From: Massilia aurea
Lineage (GTDB): Bacteria > Pseudomonadota > Gammaproteobacteria > Burkholderiales > Burkholderiaceae_D
Length of the DNA: 64,000 nucleotides
Direction of reading: 5' to 3'
Assembly (NCBI RefSeq): GCF_014200505.1
Contig: NZ_JACHBX010000001.1
Coordinates: 1,736,001 to 1,800,000, forward strand
The position numbers and the translations under genes were made by a program. This document shows, piece by piece, positions 46,155 to 55,687 of the stretch. Position 1 is the first letter of the stretch. Every line of letters begins with the position of its first letter. The notes beneath the pieces are model-generated. The model did no database searches and was not told the DNA's origin. It saw nothing but the letters and a program-made list of their open reading frames with translations.

Positions 46155-47252
46155 ATGCACACTTCTGTCTTTTCCCTTGCCGTCCTGCTTGCCGGGGCCA
46201 TCCCTTTCTCCGCGTACGCTGCGGATCCGTCCAGCTACACGATGGCGGACTATGCCAACGTTGCCAAGATCGACGCACACCTGCACCTGCACAATGCGAC
46301 GCCGGCGTTCATGGAAGCTGCCCGGCGCCAGAACTTCAAGATCCTGTCGATCAATGTCGACTACCCCGATTTTCCACCACTCGATGACCAGCAGCGCGTC
46401 GCCATTGCGCTGAAAAAGCAATTCCCGCAGGACGTCGCGTGGGCAGCGAGCTTCTCCGTCGATGGATCCGCCCAACCTGCGTGGCTCGCCGCCACCCGCC
46501 ACCGCATTGCCGCGTCGATGGAGGCCGGCGCCGTGGGCGTGAAGGTGTGGAAGAACATCGGCATGAGCCTGCGCGGCACCGATCAAGAACTGGTGATGAT
46601 CGACGATGCGCGCTTCGCGCCGCTGTTCGACGACCTGGCCCGCCAGGGCATCCCGCTGCTGGGCCACCAGGGCGAGCCGCACAACTGCTGGCTGCCGTTA
46701 AAACGCATGACGGTCAACAACGACCGCACCTACTTCAAGAACCACCCGCAATACCATATGTACCTGCACCCCGAGATGCCAAGCTGGGAAGCGCAGATGG
46801 CCGCGCGCGACCGCATGGTGGCGGCGCACCCGACCCTACACTTTGTCGGCGTGCACCTGGCCTCGCTCGAGCGCAATGTGGATGAACTGGCAGCGTTCCT
46901 CGACCGGTTCCCGAACGCCGTCGTGGACGCATCGGCGCGCATCGGCCAGCTGCAGTACCAGAGCCAGCGCGACCGCGAGAAAGTGCGCAACTTCTTCATC
47001 AAGTACCAGGACCGCATCCTCTACGGCAGCGACATGGCGCAGGAGCCTGGCCAGGACGGCGCCGCGCTGGGCCGCGAGGCCGAAGGCGTGTGGCGCATGC
47101 ACTGGCGTTACTTCAATACGGCAGAGTCGTTCAAGGTTGCCGATCTCGACAAACCCGTCCAGGGTCTTGCACTGCCGCGCGACGTCGTCGACAAAATTTA
47201 CCGCACGAATGCCGAGCGCGCCTTCCCCGGCGCTTGGAAAGGCCAGCCATGA
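46155..47252 (+). CDS. Periplasmic amidohydrolase (Amidohydro_2 type)
   Basis: 365 residues. A signal peptide ends near FSAYAA. The fold is a TIM barrel with the metal motif KIDAHLHLHN, a KVWKN segment carrying a likely bridging lysine, GHQGEP, and a late DMAQEP for the last ligand. This group includes lactonases, decarboxylases and amide hydrolases. It does not resemble NagA/AgaA. ATG 46155 was chosen for the signal peptide. Its stop overlaps the GH36 start (ATGA). In the locus it may trim a sugar lactone or an N-acyl group, but that is inference. Confidence 0.88.
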   Translation: MHTSVFSLAVLLAGAIPFSAYAADPSSYTMADYANVAKIDAHLHLHNATPAFMEAARRQNFKILSINVDYPDFPPLDDQQRVAIALKKQFPQDVAWAASFSVDGSAQPAWLAATRHRIAASMEAGAVGVKVWKNIGMSLRGTDQELVMIDDARFAPLFDDLARQGIPLLGHQGEPHNCWLPLKRMTVNNDRTYFKNHPQYHMYLHPEMPSWEAQMAARDRMVAAHPTLHFVGVHLASLERNVDELAAFLDRFPNAVVDASARIGQLQYQSQRDREKVRNFFIKYQDRILYGSDMAQEPGQDGAALGREAEGVWRMHWRYFNTAESFKVADLDKPVQGLALPRDVVDKIYRTNAERAFPGAWKGQP

Positions 47253-49960
47253 CCGCGCGCCGTGCATTTCTCGGGTGGCTGGGCGCAGCGCCGCTGGCCA
47301 CGCAGATCCCGCTGGCCCAGGCAGCGCCTGCCTCCGCCTCCATCACCGGCAAGGGCCATGTGCGCGTGCAGGACGCCGCCGTGTCACTCCAGTTCGACGA
47401 GCAGTTGCGTTGCCGCATCGTCAGCCTGCTGGGCAAGCAGCCCGTCGCGCTGACGGGTTTTGACACCAGCGAACACTTGGTCATCGGTGGCAAGCCGCTC
47501 GGCCGCTTTACGTTGCAGAAGGCCGAGCCGGCCCCGGCCACGACGCCGTTTGGCGCCGGGCAGGCGCTGCACCTCGTCGGCCGCTCTGCGGAAGGCATTG
47601 CGAAGCACGTCACCGTGACCCTGCTCGACGAGCATCCGGGCATGGCCTTGCTGGACGTAAGCTACGTGAATACCGGCGCCAAGCCGTTGACGATCGACGC
47701 CTGGGTAAATGGTGCGCACCGCCTGGCCGCCGCGCCGCGCCACGCGGGCGGCTACTGGACCTATTCCGGCGCCAGCCATGCCGACCGGCGCGACTGGGTG
47801 CAGCCCGTCAAGCGCGGTTTCGAGCAGGGCAACTTTTTGGGGATGAACGCATCGGATTACGGCGGCGGCACGCCGGTCGCGGATGTCTGGCGTCGTGACG
47901 CCGGCCTGGCCGTCGGCCACCTGGCGCTGCAGCCGCTGCTGGTGTCACTCCCCGTCAAGGCGGTCGGCAATGCGGTCGACATATCGCTGCGCGGCGACGT
48001 GCCGCAGACGCTGGCCCCGGGCGCCACGCTGGCCACCCCGCCCACGTTCATCGCCGTGCACCGTGGTGACTTCTATGTGCCGCTAGACCGCTATCGCCGC
48101 CTGATGGCCGCGCAGGGCCTGGCCGCGCCCGAGCCGCCACAAAGCGCCTACGATGCGCAGTGGTGCGCCTGGGGCTACGAACGCGATTTCTCGCTCGACT
48201 ATGTGCGCGCCACGCTGCCCAAGGTGCAGGAACTGGGGTTCAAATGGGCCGTGCTGGACGACGGCTGGCAGGTCAAGACCGGTGACTGGACGCCCGACCT
48301 GGCCAAATTCCCGCGCGGCGGCGACGACATGAAGGCGCTGGTGGCCGACATCCACGCACGCGGCATGAAGGCGCGCCTGTGGATCGCGCCACTTGCCGTG
48401 GCCCCCGGCAGCGACGAGCTGCACGAACATACCGACCTGCTGCTGCTCGACGAGACCGGCGCGGCCCAGGACGTCACCTGGTGGAACTGCTTCTACCTGT
48501 GCCCCGCCTACGACAAGACGCAAACGCGCCTGGCCGCGACGCTGCGCATGATCATTGCAGACTGGGGCTTCGACGGTCTCAAGGTCGATGGGCAGCACCT
48601 GAATGGCGTGGCGCCATGCTTCAACCCCAAGCACCAGCACAAGCGCCCCGAGGAATCGATCGAGGCAGTGGCGGATTTCTACAAGGTCATGCACGACGTG
48701 GTGCATGCGGCCAATCCGGAAGCGGTACTGGAAGTGTGCCCATGCGGCACCAGCTACGCGTTCCACAATATGCCGTACATGGACCAGGCGCCGTCGTCCG
48801 ACCCGCTGTCGAGCTGGCAGGTACGCCACAAGGGCAAGACACTCAAGGCGCTGATGGGCCCGTGGTCCGCCTACGCGGGCGACCATGTGGAACTGAGCAC
48901 GGGCGGGCAGGATTTCGCGTCCAGCGTCGGCATCGGCGCGGTCGTCGCCACCAAGTTCACGTGGCCGGTGGATCCGAAACCCAAGGACTCGTTCCTGCTG
49001 ACACCCGAGCGCGAAGCGCACTGGCGACAGTGGGTGGACCTGTACAACAAGGGGCGCCTGGCCGAAGGCCGTTACCGGGGCGAGCTGTACGACCTGGGTT
49101 TCGACAAGCCGGAAACCCACGTCGTGGAGCAAGCCGGCGCGTTGCACTACGCATTCTATGCCGACCGCTGGGATGGCATGGTCGCCTTGCGCGGCCTCGG
49201 CCCGGGCATCTGGACGGTTCGCGACTCGCTCAGCGGCAGCGTATTGGGCAAGGTGTCGGCCGACAAGCCAACGCTGCCGCTGCGCTTCACGCACAGCCTG
49301 CTGATCGAAGCGCGGCCCGACGTTCCCGATCTGCTGCCTGTGGCGTTTGCCAGCAACGTCAAGGCCGTGGGCGCGGACGGCTTCCCGCACGCATCGCAAT
49401 GGGCCGATGCACCCACGACCTTCTTCCGCCACGACTGGCAGGGCAAGCCGCTTGCCGGACCACAATCGACCCGTGTTCAGCTGTTGCAGGGCGCGGGCCA
49501 CCTGTACCTGCGCTTCATCTGCAAGTACGAAACGCTCACCACCTTCGACCAGGCCGGTTCGGCAAGCGCCATCTGGCCGCTGTGGGAGCGCGACGTTGTC
49601 GAGGTATTCCTGCAGGCGCCGGATCGCGCCGGCCTGAAAAGCTATCGCGAGGTGCAGGTCGCGCCCAACGGACTGCTGCAGGAAATCGCGATCGAGGTGT
49701 CGGGCAAGCGGCGTATCGATGGCGGCAGCCGCGCCAGGGCGCACGTCGATGCGAACAACAAGGTCTGGACGGCCGAGCTGGCCATACCGATGCGCGGTGG
49801 AGACGGCACCGGGGATGGCTGGCGCCTGAACCTGTTCCGCATCGAAGGCCCTGAAGCTGCCGGTGACAACCGCGTGCATTCGGCGTGGGGCCCCACCCGC
49901 ACTGCAGCGCCCAACTTCCACGTGCCAAGCGCGTTCGGCCGGCTGCTGATCGGCGCATGA
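47249..49960 (+). CDS. GH36-type (melibiase) alpha-galactosidase with C-terminal carbohydrate-binding domain
   Basis: 903 residues. The N-terminus TARRAFLGWLGA has a twin-arginine motif, suggesting Tat export of a folded enzyme. A beta-sandwich domain (30-300) precedes the barrel. The barrel has WAVLDDGWQ, the nucleophile D447 in FDGLKVDGQH and a likely acid/base D518 in QAPSSDPLSS. The final 190 residues resemble a CBM9-like or DOMON-like module (WERDVVEVFLQAPDR). It should remove terminal alpha-galactosyl or alpha-GalNAc residues. Both ends overlap neighbours by ATGA, so it is coupled in the operon. Confidence 0.9.
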   Translation: MTARRAFLGWLGAAPLATQIPLAQAAPASASITGKGHVRVQDAAVSLQFDEQLRCRIVSLLGKQPVALTGFDTSEHLVIGGKPLGRFTLQKAEPAPATTPFGAGQALHLVGRSAEGIAKHVTVTLLDEHPGMALLDVSYVNTGAKPLTIDAWVNGAHRLAAAPRHAGGYWTYSGASHADRRDWVQPVKRGFEQGNFLGMNASDYGGGTPVADVWRRDAGLAVGHLALQPLLVSLPVKAVGNAVDISLRGDVPQTLAPGATLATPPTFIAVHRGDFYVPLDRYRRLMAAQGLAAPEPPQSAYDAQWCAWGYERDFSLDYVRATLPKVQELGFKWAVLDDGWQVKTGDWTPDLAKFPRGGDDMKALVADIHARGMKARLWIAPLAVAPGSDELHEHTDLLLLDETGAAQDVTWWNCFYLCPAYDKTQTRLAATLRMIIADWGFDGLKVDGQHLNGVAPCFNPKHQHKRPEESIEAVADFYKVMHDVVHAANPEAVLEVCPCGTSYAFHNMPYMDQAPSSDPLSSWQVRHKGKTLKALMGPWSAYAGDHVELSTGGQDFASSVGIGAVVATKFTWPVDPKPKDSFLLTPEREAHWRQWVDLYNKGRLAEGRYRGELYDLGFDKPETHVVEQAGALHYAFYADRWDGMVALRGLGPGIWTVRDSLSGSVLGKVSADKPTLPLRFTHSLLIEARPDVPDLLPVAFASNVKAVGADGFPHASQWADAPTTFFRHDWQGKPLAGPQSTRVQLLQGAGHLYLRFICKYETLTTFDQAGSASAIWPLWERDVVEVFLQAPDRAGLKSYREVQVAPNGLLQEIAIEVSGKRRIDGGSRARAHVDANNKVWTAELAIPMRGGDGTGDGWRLNLFRIEGPEAAGDNRVHSAWGPTRTAAPNFHVPSAFGRLLIGA

Positions 49961-51366
49961 TGCTGCAGCGCCTGCGTCCACTCGCCCTGCTTGTCATGCT
50001 GTCGGCGCAGGCCCATGCCGTGCAGTCGACCGACCGCCCGTCAGGCAGCCCGGTCGAGACAACGTTCAAAGCGTCGGCCGACGAGATCGCCAACCCCGAG
50101 CGCGGCATGTATGTCTGGGCGGCCGACAACCTGGCGGCGTGGACACAGGCGCAAGCCGATGCCCAGTTTGCGGCCGGCTACCGGATCGTCTACGCGCCGG
50201 TGCGGCTGGACGCGCATGCCGGCCACGCGTTGCCCGCGACGCTGCTTGCCGACTTGAGCAAAGGGTTTGCCGTTGCGCGTCGCGCGGGCCTGAAAGTGAT
50301 ACCGCGTTTCATGTACAACTTCCCGGCCGGCGAAACCGCTTACCGGGCGGCACAGGATGCCCCCATAGATCGCGTGCTGGAACATATCGGACAGCTCAAG
50401 CCGGTCCTGGCGGCGAACGCCGATGTCGTCGCGTATCTGCAGGCGGGCTTTGTCGGCGCCTGGGGCGAATGGCATACCTCATCGAACGACCTGACCCTGC
50501 CGGCGCGGCGCACGCAGATCCGCGATGCACTGCTGGCCGCGCTGCCGCCCGACCGCTTCCTGCAAGTGCGCTACCCGCCTTATCTGATGGCATGGGCGCC
50601 ACAGGCACCGCGCTGGCGCGACCGTTCGTCCGCGGCGCGCATCGGCTTGCACAACGACTGCTTCCTCGCTTCAAGCACGGATGTCGGCACCTACAGTGAA
50701 GACCCGGCGACCCGGCAGCGCGAGCGTGATTACGTGGCCGCGCTGTCGACGGCAGCGCCATTCGGCGCCGAAACCTGCAATCCGGCCGATGCAGTCAACC
50801 CGACGCCACGCACTAATTGCGAGGACATCCTGCGCGAAGGCCGGCGCTTCGGCCTGACCTACCTGAACGACAGCTACTACCGCGACCTGTTTCACGCACG
50901 CTGGCAGGCGCAGGGTTGCCTGGCGCAGGTCAAGCGCAGCATGGGCTACCGGTTCGAACTATCGAAGTTACGGCACAGTTCACGCATCGTGGCTGGCCAG
51001 TCGGGCGAACTGCTACTGACCGTGCGCAACGCCGGCTGGGCGCGCGCCTTCAACCCGCGGGGTGTGCAACTGGTGCTCCGGCATCGCGCCACCGGCAAGG
51101 TTGTACGCCTGGCCCTGACGTCGATGGATCCTCGTGCCTGGCTGCCGGGGCAGACCAGCACCGCAACCGCACGGATTGCGATCCCGGGCGGCACGCCCAC
51201 TGGCACCTACGACATGCTGCTGGCCTTGCCGGATGGCGCAGCGTCACTGGCCGGCGACGTGCGCTACAACGTGCGGCCTGCCAACGCCGACGATGCGGCC
51301 AAAGCACAGGGATGGAATGCATCGCTGGGCGCGTTTCGTGCCGGGACGACGCTGCATATTCTCTGA
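49957..51366 (+). CDS. DUF4874/DUF4832 protein, secreted
   Basis: 469 residues with a signal peptide (LLVMLSAQAHA). The first half matches DUF4874 (NPERGMYVW, RLDAHAGHALP, FVGAWGEWHTSS) and the second half DUF4832 (GLHNDCFLASSTDVGTY, NDSYYRDLF). These domains occur together near polysaccharide-degrading enzymes, and a TIM-barrel glycosidase-like role is suspected. The C-terminal 120 residues look like a beta-sandwich. It is the last gene of the rightward unit and converges on the agaR-like gene. Confidence 0.87.
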   Translation: MMLQRLRPLALLVMLSAQAHAVQSTDRPSGSPVETTFKASADEIANPERGMYVWAADNLAAWTQAQADAQFAAGYRIVYAPVRLDAHAGHALPATLLADLSKGFAVARRAGLKVIPRFMYNFPAGETAYRAAQDAPIDRVLEHIGQLKPVLAANADVVAYLQAGFVGAWGEWHTSSNDLTLPARRTQIRDALLAALPPDRFLQVRYPPYLMAWAPQAPRWRDRSSAARIGLHNDCFLASSTDVGTYSEDPATRQRERDYVAALSTAAPFGAETCNPADAVNPTPRTNCEDILREGRRFGLTYLNDSYYRDLFHARWQAQGCLAQVKRSMGYRFELSKLRHSSRIVAGQSGELLLTVRNAGWARAFNPRGVQLVLRHRATGKVVRLALTSMDPRAWLPGQTSTATARIAIPGGTPTGTYDMLLALPDGAASLAGDVRYNVRPANADDAAKAQGWNASLGAFRAGTTLHIL

Positions 51367-51397
51367 CGTGGTGCCACGCCGTGCGCGCGTGGCCGGC

Positions 51398-52165
51398 TTA
51401 CTCGGCGATCAGGAGTTCGATGCCTGCCTCGCGCAGGCCATCCCGGTATTGCGGACTGATATCGCCGTCGGTGATGACGGTGTGAACGCGGTCGAGCTGC
51501 ACGATGCGGTGCAGGCTGATGAAGCCGAACTTCGACGAATCGGCGAGCACGATGACCTTCCTGGCGCGCTCGACCATCTTGTGGTTCAGACTCGCTTCCG
51601 CCTCGTGGTGGGTCGTCACACCGAACTGCAGGTCGAGGCCATCGACGCCCAGGAACAGCTTGTCGAAACTGTAGGCCTGCAGGCAGGCTTCGGCCTGCAA
51701 GCCCTGGATCGACAGCGCCTGCTTGCGCAGCAAGCCGCCCGTCAGAATGAGATCGACGCCCGCGGCATTGACCAGCTCCCAGGCGATATTCAGGCCATTG
51801 GTCAGCACCGTCACGTTCTGCACGTCGCGCAGGTGGCGCGCCAGCGACAGCGTCGTGGTGCCCGAATCGATGATGATGTTTTCGCCCGGCTTGACCAGGC
51901 GCGCCGCCAGTGCGCCGATGCGCTCTTTCTGCTCGTGGTTGAGCGCGTCTTTTTGCGACACCGTGTGTTCGGTCGGCGGCATGCGTGCCAGCGTGGCGCC
52001 GCCGTGGCTGCGGATGGCCAGGCCCTGCGCCTCGAGTGCGCTCAGATCGCTGCGGATCGTGACGGCCGAGACGTTGAGTTGCTTGACGAGTTCGCTGACC
52101 TGGACCGAGGCTTGTTCGGTAAGAGCTTTAAGAATGGTGTCGCGGCGCTGACCGGTTTGACCCAT
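51398..52165 (-). CDS. agaR: AgaR-like DeoR-family repressor
   Basis: 255 residues. An N-terminal DeoR helix-turn-helix (QRRDTILKALTEQASVQVSELVKQLNVSAVTIRSDL across residues 6-41) precedes a ligand domain with ENIIIDSGTTTLSLARHL and FGVTTHHEAEASLNHKM, the sugar-phosphate-binding isomerase-like fold. It is the last gene of the leftward aga unit, after a 78-base gap. Family members respond to sugar phosphates. Matching TTTCG-rich arrays at two promoters of the locus are its likely targets. Confidence 0.88.
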   Translation of the reverse strand: MGQTGQRRDTILKALTEQASVQVSELVKQLNVSAVTIRSDLSALEAQGLAIRSHGGATLARMPPTEHTVSQKDALNHEQKERIGALAARLVKPGENIIIDSGTTTLSLARHLRDVQNVTVLTNGLNIAWELVNAAGVDLILTGGLLRKQALSIQGLQAEACLQAYSFDKLFLGVDGLDLQFGVTTHHEAEASLNHKMVERARKVIVLADSSKFGFISLHRIVQLDRVHTVITDGDISPQYRDGLREAGIELLIAE

Positions 52166-52243
52166 GATTGGATACGCAGATTTAATAAAAAAACAGCTTA
52201 CCAGATTGGCGCACCGCCGGCACGCCATGTGCTTGCCGGCGCA

Positions 52244-53212
52244 TCATTGCGTGCCTGCCAGGCGGTCGAGCGCTGCCGGGTTCAGCGGTATGCCGACCTG
52301 GTGCGCCGCATACACGGCGGCGCCGAGCACGGGCGGCAGGCGCGGCGCCATCAAGCGATAGGCGCCAGCGCTGCTGGCCGCGAGCATGCGCGCAAACGGC
52401 GCGCGCAGCGGGCCTTCCACACCGAACAGGCCGCCCGAATACGAGACCGTGACTTCGGTACCGGGATCAACACCCAGCTGGCCCCGCACCGCATCGACTA
52501 GTGCGGCCACCTCCAGCGCCGCCGACTCGATGATCGCTGCTGCCTGCGCATCGCCCAGCGCCGCCGCTTCGGACACGAGGCGCGACAGCGCAGCCACCTT
52601 GCTGCGCTCCCCTTTGAGCTCGCCATAGACGACCTGGCACAGGTCGAGGTCGTCCTGCAGCGCCAGGCGGGTGCGCATCAACCCATGCAGCGGCCCGCGC
52701 GGCGCGCGGCCATCGCTCATGCGCGAGAACAGCGCAAGACCGGCCCGCGCGATCCAGTAGGCCGAGCCCTCGTCGCTGAACAATTCACCCCAACCGCCGG
52801 CACGTGCACCCTGCCCGCCGATGCGCCCATAGGCCATCGAGCCGGTGCCGGCAATGACGCTGATGCCGTCGGCGCAAGCCAGCGAGCCGGCCCAGCTGCA
52901 CACCATGTCGTTGTCGCACAGGTAGCGCGCGTGGCCCAGTACGGCGCGCGGCAGCGCATCGAGTTGCGCCTGCACGGCGCGGTCTTCGCCGTACGCGGGC
53001 AAGCCAAAGAACGCGAACGTGACGTCGTTCGCGGTGACGCCGGCGGCCGCGAACAACGCGGCGCAGCCGCGCGCCAGCACGTCAGCCGCACCTTCCATGC
53101 CGACTTCGAGGTAATACGCGCTGCTCTGCTCATTGCGCGCCATGACCTGGCCCTGCCGGTCGATCAGCGCGAACGCCGTCTTGGTGCCGCCGCCGTCAAC
53201 CCCGAGAAACAT
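52244..53212 (-). CDS. BadF/BadG-type sugar kinase (AgaK-like, N-acetylhexosamine kinase)
   Basis: 322 residues of the ASKHA fold: phosphate loop GVDGGGTKT at 4-12, CDNDMVCSWAGS, ISVIAGTGSMAYGR (phosphate 2 motif) and a C-terminal SYSGGLFG. This family holds N-acetylglucosamine kinases and the proposed AgaK GalNAc kinase. GGAGG lies seven bases before the ATG, which overlaps agaS by 17 bases. It should make GalNAc-6-phosphate (or a related ester) from imported sugar. Confidence 0.88.
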   Translation of the reverse strand: MFLGVDGGGTKTAFALIDRQGQVMARNEQSSAYYLEVGMEGAADVLARGCAALFAAAGVTANDVTFAFFGLPAYGEDRAVQAQLDALPRAVLGHARYLCDNDMVCSWAGSLACADGISVIAGTGSMAYGRIGGQGARAGGWGELFSDEGSAYWIARAGLALFSRMSDGRAPRGPLHGLMRTRLALQDDLDLCQVVYGELKGERSKVAALSRLVSEAAALGDAQAAAIIESAALEVAALVDAVRGQLGVDPGTEVTVSYSGGLFGVEGPLRAPFARMLAASSAGAYRLMAPRLPPVLGAAVYAAHQVGIPLNPAALDRLAGTQ

Positions 53213-54380
53213 CGCTGTCCTCCGCCAGTGGATAAATCGTGACGCCCTGCACGACGCGATTGACGGTGCCCGACACGCTCGGCGTATCCGGACGCAAGCC
53301 CAACGCCAGCGACTGCAGCAGCGCGAAGGCCTGGCAGAACACGATGTACGGCAGTGCGAGGGCCAGGTCCGGTGCCTGCCCGACGCCATCGAGCGTAATG
53401 CAGGCGTCACCCAGCGCCGGCTCGTCGCGGCCGCTCAGCGCCAGCACGCGGCCGGCCCGGCCATCATTGCGTAGCTCGCGCAGCAGGTCGAGGTCATAGC
53501 GGCGGGCACGGGGATCGTTCGACAACAGCACGACGACGAGCGTGTCGGCATTGACGATCGTCTTCGGCCCATGGCGAAAGCCCAGCGGCGAGTCGAACAG
53601 CGCAACGACCTGGCCATCGGTCAGCTCCAGCAGCTTGAGCGAGGCTTCACGCGCCAGCCCGCGCAGCGCATTGCTGCCCAGGTAGACAACGCGGCTAAAG
53701 TTCTGAGCCACCAACCCGTCCAGCAGCGGCAGCATCGACGCCAGCACCTGCGCGGCCGCAGCCGATGGCCCGGCGGTAGCGCCCGGCGCCAGCACGCCGA
53801 ACGCGCCCGCCGCAGCCAGCAGCATCGAGGTGAAACTGGTGGTCATGGCGAACCCACGGTCGTGCGTGGCGTCGGGCAGCAGGATCGCATACGCATTGGC
53901 GCGGCCCTGCGCCATCCGGCACAGAGCACCATCGGCATTGCAGGTGATGACCAGGTGGTAGATCTCGTCCACCACACCGTCGGCCAGATCGACGGCAGCC
54001 ACGCTTTCCGGGCTGTTGCCCGAGCGGCCGAACGACACGAGCAGCGTCGGCACCTTCGGCTGCAAGAACTGGCGCGGGCCCGACACCAGATCGGTGGTCG
54101 GCACGGCGTCTGCGCGCCAGCCGCCGCCCAGCAACGCCGGCGCCAGGCATTCGCCGATGAAGGCCGAGGTGCCGGCGCCCGTCAGCACGATGCGCAGGTC
54201 GGGCCGCGCGAGCAAGGGCCCGAGAAACGCGTCGAGCGCGCTGCGCTGATGGGTGACCAGTGCCTCGATCTCGGGCCAGACGGCCGGTTGCTGCGCGATT
54301 TCGCGCGCGGTAGCGCCGGCGCCGGCGGCATCGAGCCGCTCCGTACCAATGCCCAGAATATTCCTGTCAGCGACTAACAT
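53196..54380 (-). CDS. agaS: AgaS-type SIS-domain sugar isomerase/deaminase
   Basis: 394 residues with two SIS domains: LTGAGTSAFIGECLAP, SFGRSGNSPESVAAV in the first and YLGSNALRGLAREASLKLLELT in the second, plus FRHGPKTIVN. AgaS converts galactosamine-6-phosphate to tagatose-6-phosphate and ammonia, by known family assignment. It overlaps agaZ by seven bases and the kinase by 17, so all are coupled. Length and order match the aga gene set of proteobacteria. Confidence 0.93.
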   Translation of the reverse strand: MLVADRNILGIGTERLDAAGAGATAREIAQQPAVWPEIEALVTHQRSALDAFLGPLLARPDLRIVLTGAGTSAFIGECLAPALLGGGWRADAVPTTDLVSGPRQFLQPKVPTLLVSFGRSGNSPESVAAVDLADGVVDEIYHLVITCNADGALCRMAQGRANAYAILLPDATHDRGFAMTTSFTSMLLAAAGAFGVLAPGATAGPSAAAAQVLASMLPLLDGLVAQNFSRVVYLGSNALRGLAREASLKLLELTDGQVVALFDSPLGFRHGPKTIVNADTLVVVLLSNDPRARRYDLDLLRELRNDGRAGRVLALSGRDEPALGDACITLDGVGQAPDLALALPYIVFCQAFALLQSLALGLRPDTPSVSGTVNRVVQGVTIYPLAEDSDVSRG

Positions 54381-55684
54381 GCTTCCAACTCCTTCGTTGC
54401 GGCGCCTGCCATGCAGGCCGCCATGTATTGGCGCAGCACCCTGGCCACGCCCTCTTTGAGCAGATCGACCGGCTGGTTGTTCAACCGTCCTTCACGCACG
54501 GCGTCATATTGGAACGGCAGATACTGGCTCAGCAGCGTGAGCGGCGGCGGCGTGCGCTCCAGACTATCCAGCAGGCGTGCCTGCGCGGCCTGGATGGCCG
54601 GATGCGGCCAGTAGTAGCGGATCCGGTCACTGAGGCTGTATTGCTGATCGAAGCGGGCGCGGCGCGGTTCGTTGTCGTAGTACTTTTGCCACTGCGCCGG
54701 TTCGGCACCCATCACGTCCAGTACCGTGTCCTTGAACCCGGAGCCCTTGCCATCGCCCGCCATCGCGGCCTCGATATCGGCCAGCGCCCACAGCGTTTCA
54801 CGCAGCGCGAACGTCGCGCCAGGGCCCACCTTGAGAATGGCGAAATGGCCGGCGACGAGCGCGGCCAGATTGGCCGCCGTCTGGTAGTCGGTCGAATGGG
54901 CTTCATAGACCAGCGTGGGCACGTCTTCGATCATGCGGCCGAGGTCTACGGCGCGCTCGGGCCGGAAGTCGATCACCTTGTGGTGGTCGAATTCGACGCC
55001 GGGTTGCACCACCAGGCCAACCACGCGCGGCCACGCCGCATCCAGTCCGGCGGCAGCGAATGCAGCGCGGTGCGCCGCGATCGTCTGCGTCGCTGCGGCG
55101 GGCGTCGTGACGCTCAGTTCGGCCAGGTCTTCGTGCGCGCCGCCGGGCACCGGCACTTCGGTGCCCACCACGTACACGGGCGCTTCGCCGCCAGCGGCCT
55201 GCCAGGCGCGCTCGGCCACCGCGCACAGCCGCGCAGCGCGCGCGGCCACCACGTCATCCTGCAGCGGCACCGGATCGCCAACGCACGACATCGAGCAATC
55301 CAGGTGAATCTTGCGAAAGCCCGCTGTGACGTACTGTTCGATCAGCACCTCGGCCTTCGCCATGGCCATATCCGCGTGTTCGCCCTGCCAGGCATTGGGG
55401 CCCAGATGGTCGCCACCCAGCAGCACACGCTCGCGCGCCAGGCCGACGCGGTCGGCGATGGCGTAGACAAAATCACGGAACGCGCTTGGGGTCATGCCCG
55501 TGTAGCCGCCATCCTGGTTCACCTGATTCGACGTGGCTTCGATCAGCACCGGCTGCGCCGGCCCCGCCGCCAGCGTGACTTCCATCGCCGCCTCGAGCAC
55601 GATCGGATGCGCCGAGCACACCGCGTGGATCCCGACGGCTTCGCCAGCCTTGTGCCGGCGCACCATATTCAACATGTAGTCCAT
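54374..55684 (-). CDS. agaZ: D-tagatose-1,6-bisphosphate aldolase subunit GatZ/KbaZ-like (AgaZ)
   Basis: 436 residues. Signature blocks are GIHAVCSAHPIVLEAAM, ATSNQVNQDGGYTGMTP, GGDHLGPN and KIHLDCSMSC. GatZ/KbaZ proteins support the class II tagatose-bisphosphate aldolase; AgaZ has been proposed to phosphorylate tagatose-6-phosphate. The catalytic aldolase (KbaY/GatY) is not in the window. It starts three bases after the permease stop. Confidence 0.93.
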   Translation of the reverse strand: MDYMLNMVRRHKAGEAVGIHAVCSAHPIVLEAAMEVTLAAGPAQPVLIEATSNQVNQDGGYTGMTPSAFRDFVYAIADRVGLARERVLLGGDHLGPNAWQGEHADMAMAKAEVLIEQYVTAGFRKIHLDCSMSCVGDPVPLQDDVVAARAARLCAVAERAWQAAGGEAPVYVVGTEVPVPGGAHEDLAELSVTTPAAATQTIAAHRAAFAAAGLDAAWPRVVGLVVQPGVEFDHHKVIDFRPERAVDLGRMIEDVPTLVYEAHSTDYQTAANLAALVAGHFAILKVGPGATFALRETLWALADIEAAMAGDGKGSGFKDTVLDVMGAEPAQWQKYYDNEPRRARFDQQYSLSDRIRYYWPHPAIQAAQARLLDSLERTPPPLTLLSQYLPFQYDAVREGRLNNQPVDLLKEGVARVLRQYMAACMAGAATKELEAC

Positions 55685-55687
55685 TTG

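Noticed and set aside
48083..49981. A 632-codon open frame on the minus strand opposite the GH36 gene.
   Set aside because: The composition is His/Arg/Gln-rich and no motif is present, while the plus strand encodes an intact GH36 enzyme.
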